A stretch of DNA of 10,709 bases, from contig CAUCKA010000038.1 in assembly GCA_958443265.1 (NCBI GenBank), positions 1-10,709 of the forward strand, written 5' to 3'. The translations under genes and the position numbers were made by a program. The notes beneath the pieces were generated by a model. The model was not told where the DNA came from and ran no database searches. It saw nothing but the letters and a program-made list of their open reading frames with translations. Numbering within the stretch: position 1 is the first letter of the stretch; each line of letters starts with the position of its first letter. Positions 5,801 to 10,709 of the stretch are shown piece after piece. The DNA is from an uncultured Collinsella sp. Lineage in GTDB: Bacteria > Actinomycetota > Coriobacteriia > Coriobacteriales > Coriobacteriaceae.

Positions 5801-6437
5801 GGGCGTCCTCCCAAGGCGCTTCCTCGTTATTTTCGTTCTTGTCAGCAAGGTCGTTCTCGTCCTCGGCCACCCAGCGCAGCAAGTCAACCGAGGTTATGCC
5901 GTAGCGCTTCTCTCGCACGGTCTCAAAACCGGTCGGGTGAGCGCCCGCGTCGGCGGCAGCGTGCTCAAACAGCGCATAGGCACCCTGTGCCAGCAAGCCT
6001 TGCTGAGCTAGGTTTTGCAGCAGCTCCTCGACCGGCTCGGCGCCAAAGGCATAGGGCGGATCGAGCAGGACCAGATCAAAGGGGCCACCCGGCACACGGC
6101 CGCGCGAGGCGCTCGCCAACACATCGCCGGTAACGACGCGCCAACGCGAGCGGTCGCCGCACAGCGACTCGATATTCTTGGTGATCAGACGGGCGGCATT
6201 GCGATCGATCTCGAACGTGGTGAGCGAGCGGGCGCCACGCGAGAGCATCTCGATTCCCAGGGCACCGGAGCCGCCAAAGGCATCCAGCACGCGGACCTCG
6301 TCCAAATCGAAATCGAACGCCGACATGACCATGGATGCACATGCCTCGCGCACGCGATCGGTCGTAGGACGGGTGACATCGCGTCCACGCGGCTCTTCGA
6401 TCTTGCGGCCGCGCCATTCACCGCCGATGATTCTCAT
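5793..6437 (-). CDS. rsmD: 16S rRNA (guanine966-N2)-methyltransferase RsmD
   Basis: RsmD methylates G966 of 16S rRNA using S-adenosylmethionine. The protein has 214 residues. It opens MRIIGGEWRGRKI, followed by RPTTDRVREA (23-32), SAM-binding motif I VLDAFGGSGALGIE (50-63), and the catalytic DPPY at 126-129 in VLLDPPYAF. The Rossmann fold ends near LLRWV (about 186-190). A 25-residue highly acidic tail (190-214, rich in Glu, Asp and Asn) follows, making it longer than the typical 180-190. The tail's coding sequence contains the coaD ribosome site and start. The ATG at 6437 overlaps the recG stop by 4 nt (ATGA), with AAGGAGG about 10 nt upstream and a second GGAGG touching the start. The tail may be lineage-specific and disordered. 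Confidence 0.95.
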   Translation of the reverse strand: MRIIGGEWRGRKIEEPRGRDVTRPTTDRVREACASMVMSAFDFDLDEVRVLDAFGGSGALGIEMLSRGARSLTTFEIDRNAARLITKNIESLCGDRSRWRVVTGDVLASASRGRVPGGPFDLVLLDPPYAFGAEPVEELLQNLAQQGLLAQGAYALFEHAAADAGAHPTGFETVREKRYGITSVDLLRWVAEDENDLADKNENNEEAPWEDAHE

Positions 6438-8611
6438 CCTCCGCTGACCTCCTTAAAGATATGTCGATAACGCATGGCGACCGCGTCGCGCAAGGGGCGC
6501 GTCGCCACGGAGTCAAGGTTGCAAGCATACCGCAAGAGCTCGACCGCGTCCAAATGGGCCCATTCGATAAGATCCTCGTCGGCGTCCAGGTCCACAAAGC
6601 GCAAGGTAATGCCGCCGTGTTGACGATAACCCAGAATCTCGCCCTCGTGGCGCAGACGCAGGTCCATCTGGGCGAGCGTAAAGCCGTCCGAGGTCTTTTC
6701 GAGCGACTGGAGGCGGTCTTGTGCCGCCGAGGCGCCGCCATTGCCCTTGGAGTGCGTCATGACCAGGCAGGTGCCCGACACGCTGCCGCGGCCCACGCGA
6801 CCGCGCAGCTGGTGCAGGGCCGCCAAGCCAAAGCGCTCACCGTTCTCGATGACCATGACGGTGGCGTTGGGCACGTCGACGCCCACCTCGACCACCGTAG
6901 TCGAGACGAGCACGTCGATCTCGCCACGCTTAAAGGCATCGATAACCTGGTCCTTCTCCCCCGCTGGCATGCGGCCGTGAAGGCGCTCGATGGCAAGACC
7001 CGGCAACGCCAGACGCAGGCGATCGAGCTCGGTCGCCGTATCGTGCAGCGGCACGGGGACCGTCACGCGGCCCTCGTCGTCGCGGGCGATACCGGGCACG
7101 TCCTCCAGATCATCGGCCGAGTCACTCGGCTCCACGAGCGGGCAAATCACGTAGGCCTGCTGACCCTTTTCATGCGCCTCGCGGATGGCGCCATAGGCAA
7201 GGTCGCGGCTCGACTCGGTAAGCACGCGTGTCGTCACGCCAGCGCCAGGGACGGGCCGATGGCGGATGATGCTCGTGTCCAGATCGCCGTAGACCGAAAG
7301 CGCCAGCGTACGTGGGATGGGCGTTGCCGTCATAACGAGCAGATCGGCACCAGGGCCCTTCGCACGCAGGGCGTTGCGTTGGCCGACGCCAAACCGGTGC
7401 TGCTCATCGATGACCACGAGCGACAGATGCTTGAACGCCACGTTATCCGAAAGCACCGCGTGGGTGCCAAAGAGGACATCGAGCTCGCCCGATTCCAGCT
7501 GGGCATGGATCCGCTCGCGCTCGGCCGCTGGCGTGGCGCCCGTCAGGAGCGCCCAGGTCATGCCAGCCTGCGAGAGCAAGGGGCCGGTCTTATCGGCATA
7601 TTGACGCGCCAGCACGCCCGTGGGCGCCATAACGCAGGCCTGCGTGCCGCTATCGGTAGCCACAGCCAGCGCGCAGGCGGCAACGGCGGTCTTACCGGTA
7701 CCGACATCGCCCAGCAGCAGGCGGTTCATCACGCGCCCGCCATCGCACATATCGCGCAGGATATCTTGGAACGCGGCCTCCTGCTCGTCGCTCAGCGAAA
7801 ATGGCAGGGCCTGCTTGAGCGCGGCCAGGTGCTCGCCCGCGGCGTGGGCGTAGGGCACCACATCGACCAGGCTGCCGTCGTTGCGCAGGCGCAGCGCCAG
7901 CTGCAGGTAAAGGCACTCCTCGTAGGCAAGCCGTGCGCGCGCGATATCGCGCTCAGCCATGCTCGAGGGAAAGTGAATTGATCGAAGCGCACGAGCATTG
8001 CTCATCAGGCGACGCTTAACGCGCAAGCGTGCGGGAATCGGGTCGAAGGGATTGCCGACGACCTCGAGCGCGCCACTTACGATGCGGCGCATCCATGCCT
8101 GGCTCACGCCGTCACTCACATAATGGACCGGCAAAATGGTGCCCGCAGCACGCCCGTCATCGAGCTTTTCAAAGTGCGGCGAGGCCATCTGCTTAAAACC
8201 GTAGGCAAACTCGACCTTGCCCATCACGGCCAGGCGGTCGCCCTGCTTAAGCTGCTGGGCAATCCAAGGCTGACGGAAAAAGGCGACCTGCAGCACGCCC
8301 GTCTCGTCAACGAGTGAGACCTCGGTCACCTGCATGCGCGGACGCGGCTTCTTTTGAACGATACGGTCGACCGTGGCGATGATGGTGCACACGGTACCGA
8401 TGGGCGCCATCTCGATGGACCAGGAGCGCGTAAAGTCCAGGTATCGATGAGGGATATGCAGAAGGAGGTCCCCCACCGTCCGAATTCCCAGACGGCGAAG
8501 GGCCTCCTCACGTTTACCCGAAACATATTTGAGTCGCGCGATATCCTCGTCGAGCGCATTGCTCTGGGCAAAGCGATCCGAGACGCGCGGCACGGAGCAG
8601 AGCTCAGACAT
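6434..8611 (-). CDS. recG: ATP-dependent DNA helicase RecG
   Basis: RecG is a monomeric double-stranded DNA translocase that remodels stalled replication forks and recombination intermediates. The protein has 725 residues against 693 in E. coli. The N-terminal wedge/OB region (about 20-230) includes LKYVSGKREEALRRLGI and DLLLHIPHRYLDF. Helicase motifs follow: Walker A GDVGTGKT (301-308), DEQH (402-405) in VVIDEQHRFGVGQR, TATPIPRTL, LHGRMPAGEKD, TTVVEVGVDVPNA and QLRGRVGRG. An extra acidic loop of about 25-30 residues (EPSDSADDLEDVPGIARDDE) sits just after CPLVEP in the second helicase lobe. The C-terminal translocation-motif region reads DLRLRHEGEILGYRQHGG (H655-E656 where E. coli has Gly-Pro). 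The ATG at 8611 lies 10 nt after the preceding stop with only a weak ribosome site; a GTG six codons in is the alternative. The stop overlaps the rsmD start. Confidence 0.96.
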   Translation of the reverse strand: MSELCSVPRVSDRFAQSNALDEDIARLKYVSGKREEALRRLGIRTVGDLLLHIPHRYLDFTRSWSIEMAPIGTVCTIIATVDRIVQKKPRPRMQVTEVSLVDETGVLQVAFFRQPWIAQQLKQGDRLAVMGKVEFAYGFKQMASPHFEKLDDGRAAGTILPVHYVSDGVSQAWMRRIVSGALEVVGNPFDPIPARLRVKRRLMSNARALRSIHFPSSMAERDIARARLAYEECLYLQLALRLRNDGSLVDVVPYAHAAGEHLAALKQALPFSLSDEQEAAFQDILRDMCDGGRVMNRLLLGDVGTGKTAVAACALAVATDSGTQACVMAPTGVLARQYADKTGPLLSQAGMTWALLTGATPAAERERIHAQLESGELDVLFGTHAVLSDNVAFKHLSLVVIDEQHRFGVGQRNALRAKGPGADLLVMTATPIPRTLALSVYGDLDTSIIRHRPVPGAGVTTRVLTESSRDLAYGAIREAHEKGQQAYVICPLVEPSDSADDLEDVPGIARDDEGRVTVPVPLHDTATELDRLRLALPGLAIERLHGRMPAGEKDQVIDAFKRGEIDVLVSTTVVEVGVDVPNATVMVIENGERFGLAALHQLRGRVGRGSVSGTCLVMTHSKGNGGASAAQDRLQSLEKTSDGFTLAQMDLRLRHEGEILGYRQHGGITLRFVDLDADEDLIEWAHLDAVELLRYACNLDSVATRPLRDAVAMRYRHIFKEVSGG

Positions 8612-8621
8612 GGGCAGATGC

Positions 8622-10283
8622 CTACTCGATCGAGAAGATCACGGGATAGAGCGGCTGCTCGCCACGATGGGCGTCGATCTCCAGGTCGGGCTGAGCCTCC
8701 TCGATAGCGTCGACGATCTCCTGGAAGGCTTCATCGGACAGCTCCTCGCCGGCCAGAATCGTCAGCGCGTCGCCCTCCTCTTCCTCCTGCATACGGTTGA
8801 TACAATCGAGCGTGACCTGTTTCACATCGGAGCCGACCACATCGATGGAACCGGCAATGATACCCATGACGTCACCGGAGTGAATCGGGGAGCCGTCCGA
8901 GGCGCTGGAGTCGCGCACGGCGCGGGTGACCTCGCCATCGCGGACCTCGCTGATGGCGTCAACCATAGCGGCGACGGCGTCCTCGAGATCGGAATCGGGC
9001 AGGACCGCGAACAGCGCGGAGAAGGCCTGCGGAACGGTCTTGGTGGGAACGACGGCGACCTTCTTGTCGGTGCAGGCAGAGGCGGCGGCCTCGGCAGCCA
9101 TGCGGATGTTACCGTTGTTGGGCAGGATGATAACCGAGGTCGCGTTGACCTGGTCGACGGCGCCCAGCAGGTCTGCAGTCGAGGGGTTCATGGTCTGACC
9201 ACCCGACACGATCACGTCGACGCCGAGGGACTTGAGGATGTCGGCCTCGCCCGAACCGGCGGCAACGGCGACAAAGCCCAGCGCCTTGGCGGGCTCGGCA
9301 GCCTTCTCCTGGTCCTCATGAATCTTGGCGGTACGGTCGTGGGCCTCCATCTCCATGTTGTGGATAAAGACCTCGTAGATCTGACCGAGCTGCAGCATGT
9401 GCTCGAGCACCAGGTTGGGGGTGTTGGAGTGCACGTGGATCTTGTAGTCGGGGTAGGCGCCCACGAGCAACTCACAGTCACCCATGGAGCCCAGGAACTT
9501 GAGGCACTCGTCCTCGTCAAAAGGAGCGTCGGCCTTAAAGAGGAACTCGTTGCAGTAGCGGAACTCCGAGCCCTCCCAGTCGTCGTTGGCCTCGATCTCA
9601 ACACGACCAAGGGCCGCGTCGCGGGCAGAGCCAGCGGAATCAAACGTGGCAGAGAAATCCTCGACAACGGTGCTGCGGCCAAGCGCAGCGGCAACAAAGT
9701 TCTCAAGGAAAATAGCAAAGCCGAAGGCGCCGGAGTCGACCACGCCGTTCTCCTTCAGAACGGGCAGCAGGTCGGGCGTGCGGGCGACGGACTGGTAGGC
9801 CTCGACGACGATAGCGTCGAGCGCATCCTCGGCCGAGAACTTCTTCTTTTCGCACTCGTCGGCCTTGGTCGAGACATCGCGCAGCACCGTGAGGATCGTG
9901 CCCTCGATGGGCTTACGGACGGCCTGGAAGGCGACCTTGACGGCTCGGCGGAACGCATAGGCAATGTTGGCGGACGTAATGGGCTCGTCGGCAGAGACAA
10001 GACCCTCGGCCACGCCGCGCAGGATCTGCGAAGTGATGACGCCGGAGTTGCCGCGGGCGCCCATCAGGGAGCCGTGGGTGATGGCGCCGGCAATGGCCTC
10101 CATGTCGGCATCGGCGGGAAGGGCAGAAAGCTCCTTGGTCACCGAGGCGAGCGTGAGCGACATGTTGGTGCCGGTGTCGCCGTCGGGCACGGGAAAGACG
10201 TTGAGCTTGTTGATCTCCTCGGCCTTGTCGGAAACGGCAGCCGCAGCGATCGGAAAACAGGTGCGAATGGTCTTTGCAATCAT
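8622..10283 (-). CDS. fakA: FakA-type fatty acid kinase, ATP-binding subunit (DAK/DegV-domain protein)
   Basis: FakA phosphorylates fatty acids held by a FakB carrier, feeding acyl-phosphate into the PlsX/PlsY phospholipid route; members were formerly annotated as dihydroxyacetone-kinase-like YloV. The 553 residues match the usual length of about 550. The N-terminal DhaL kinase domain has NVFPVPDGDTGTNMSLT (28-44) with metal ligands D34 and D36, then HGSLMGARGNSGVITSQILRG. The middle domain has C244 (FRYCNEF) and H283/H285 (IHVHSN), matching the Cys and His-x-His site of FakA. The C-terminal domain (about 320-553) includes VIVSGGQTMNPSTADLL and VIILPNNGNI. The ATG at 10283 follows GGAG at a long 12 nt spacing, so translation may be modest or coupled. 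It lies 27 nt after the Asp23-like gene, a conserved Gram-positive pair. No FakB gene is in the window, so the exact substrate is inferred. Confidence 0.92.
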   Translation of the reverse strand: MIAKTIRTCFPIAAAAVSDKAEEINKLNVFPVPDGDTGTNMSLTLASVTKELSALPADADMEAIAGAITHGSLMGARGNSGVITSQILRGVAEGLVSADEPITSANIAYAFRRAVKVAFQAVRKPIEGTILTVLRDVSTKADECEKKKFSAEDALDAIVVEAYQSVARTPDLLPVLKENGVVDSGAFGFAIFLENFVAAALGRSTVVEDFSATFDSAGSARDAALGRVEIEANDDWEGSEFRYCNEFLFKADAPFDEDECLKFLGSMGDCELLVGAYPDYKIHVHSNTPNLVLEHMLQLGQIYEVFIHNMEMEAHDRTAKIHEDQEKAAEPAKALGFVAVAAGSGEADILKSLGVDVIVSGGQTMNPSTADLLGAVDQVNATSVIILPNNGNIRMAAEAAASACTDKKVAVVPTKTVPQAFSALFAVLPDSDLEDAVAAMVDAISEVRDGEVTRAVRDSSASDGSPIHSGDVMGIIAGSIDVVGSDVKQVTLDCINRMQEEEEGDALTILAGEELSDEAFQEIVDAIEEAQPDLEIDAHRGEQPLYPVIFSIE

Positions 10284-10310
10284 GGGTATTTGAATCTCCG
10301 TTTTCGGATG

Positions 10311-10667
10311 CTAGTTCAGACGGCTCTTGAGCGCGTCGATATGGATGCCGATCTTAAGGCTGGCGGGATCGATCTGGGCGATCTCCTGCAGGGTGAAGGC
10401 AACGGAGCTCGAAAGATTGTGGCAGACGGACTTCATGTTGACGCCGTTCTCGAGCACGACGTGAAGATCGACCGTAAGGCCGTTCTCGTCGGCGGAGACA
10501 AGCACGCCCTTGCGGAGGCGCTGGCCGGCAAGCAGGCGCACGCTCTCGGCGCCCTGGAGCTGCTCAGCCATACCGACGACGCCATAGCACGTCATCGCGG
10601 CATAACCGGCAATATCGGCAATAACGTCGTTCGAGACGCTCAGGCTGCCGTTAATGGTCTCAGACAC
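10311..10667 (-). CDS. Asp23/Gls24-family envelope stress protein
   Basis: Asp23/Gls24 proteins are small alkaline-shock or cell-envelope stress proteins of Gram-positives; the copy beside fakA corresponds to the YloU type. The 118-residue product has the family layout: ETINGSLSVSNDVIADIAGYAAM near 3-25, a Gly-Val-Val-Gly turn, VDLHVVLENGVNMKSVCHNL in the middle, and the C-terminal KIGIHIDAL segment. There is no signal peptide or membrane helix, so it is probably cytoplasmic, perhaps held at the membrane by a partner. The start is GTG at 10667 because AAGGAG lies 6 nt upstream; an ATG 11 codons earlier would begin in a small hairpin with no ribosome site and adds a segment unlike the family. 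Its linkage to fakA suggests a shared role in envelope lipid homeostasis (inference). Biochemical function is not known for the family. Confidence 0.9.
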   Translation of the reverse strand: MSETINGSLSVSNDVIADIAGYAAMTCYGVVGMAEQLQGAESVRLLAGQRLRKGVLVSADENGLTVDLHVVLENGVNMKSVCHNLSSSVAFTLQEIAQIDPASLKIGIHIDALKSRLN

Positions 10668-10682
10668 AAGAATCTCCTTATC

Positions 10683-10699
10683 TGGTGCTCGCGGCACCA
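10683..10699 (-). repeat. Short hairpin upstream of the Asp23-like gene
   Basis: TGGTGC and GCACCA flank a 5 nt loop, a perfect 6 bp stem ending a few bases before the ribosome site AAGGAG. No T run follows on the minus strand, so it is not a terminator. It could modulate translation or be chance; the window ends 10 nt further on. Confidence 0.3.
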
Positions 10700-10709
10700 T
10701 GTCGTGGGA

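Noticed and set aside
5315..6133. 272-codon open frame on the plus strand over coaD and rsmD
   Set aside because: Antisense shadow of two conserved enzymes; the second half is Arg/Pro/Ala-rich, typical of a GC-rich non-coding frame.
6461..7981. 506-codon open frame on the plus strand
   Set aside because: It lies entirely antisense to recG, which has all helicase motifs. High-GC codon use routinely leaves a long open antisense frame; the product has a His/Ala/Gly-rich, low-complexity look and no recognisable domain.
9212..9718. 168-codon minus-strand frame inside fakA
   Set aside because: A Ser/Thr/Pro/Arg-rich alternate frame of the fakA coding sequence with no domain; the main frame carries the conserved Cys and His-x-His site.
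1..10709. Hidden mobile element, CRISPR array, defence or novel multi-gene system
   Set aside because: All substantial coding space is explained by 12 conserved core genes in an order typical of high-GC Gram-positives; there are no direct-repeat arrays, transposase motifs, tRNA-flanked insertions or compositional breaks that I can see by eye.

Overview
The window is GC-rich. Every gene I can support lies on the minus strand in one compact, co-directional run of housekeeping genes with short gaps and 1, 4 and 8 nt overlaps. Gene order, GC-rich codon use and protein character fit a high-GC Gram-positive, most likely class Coriobacteriia (Collinsella or a relative). That assignment is inference from order and composition; there is no rRNA or other lineage marker here.

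In direction of transcription (right to left) the genes are: an Asp23/Gls24 envelope-stress protein (10667-10311), a FakA/DAK-type fatty acid kinase (10283-8622), recG (8611-6434), rsmD (6437-5793), coaD (5800-5303), a small DivIVA/SepIVA-like coiled-coil protein (5234-4737), a DUF177/YceD protein (4737-4183), rpmF (4118-3939), plsX (3851-2832), acpP (2707-2465), rnc (2461-1736) and the first 575 codons of smc (1725-1, running off the left edge).

The genes fall into functional blocks. Asp23 and FakA are a common Gram-positive pair linked to envelope and fatty acid metabolism. recG, rsmD and coaD cover fork repair, 16S rRNA methylation and coenzyme A synthesis. The coiled-coil gene, DUF177 and rpmF link septum or cell-wall growth with 23S rRNA/50S assembly. 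plsX, acpP, rnc and smc form the classic phospholipid, RNA-processing and chromosome-condensation cluster, here without the fabD/fabG genes often found between plsX and acpP. CoaD makes the CoA from which the ACP prosthetic group is derived, so coaD, acpP, plsX and fakA share one metabolic theme.

Plausible transcription breaks are a strong intrinsic terminator between rpmF and plsX (3867-3898) and a 22 bp perfect palindrome followed by a T-rich tract between plsX and acpP (2744-2765). Several starts are non-ATG (asp23-like GTG, rnc TTG, smc GTG), each supported by a Shine-Dalgarno sequence. I see no mobile element, CRISPR array, tRNA or rRNA gene, phage gene or defence system. The window is essentially ordinary core genome. 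The points worth a second look are residue-level variants in RNase III, ACP and RecG, a shortened SepIVA-like protein in a conserved setting, and the regulatory structures around plsX.
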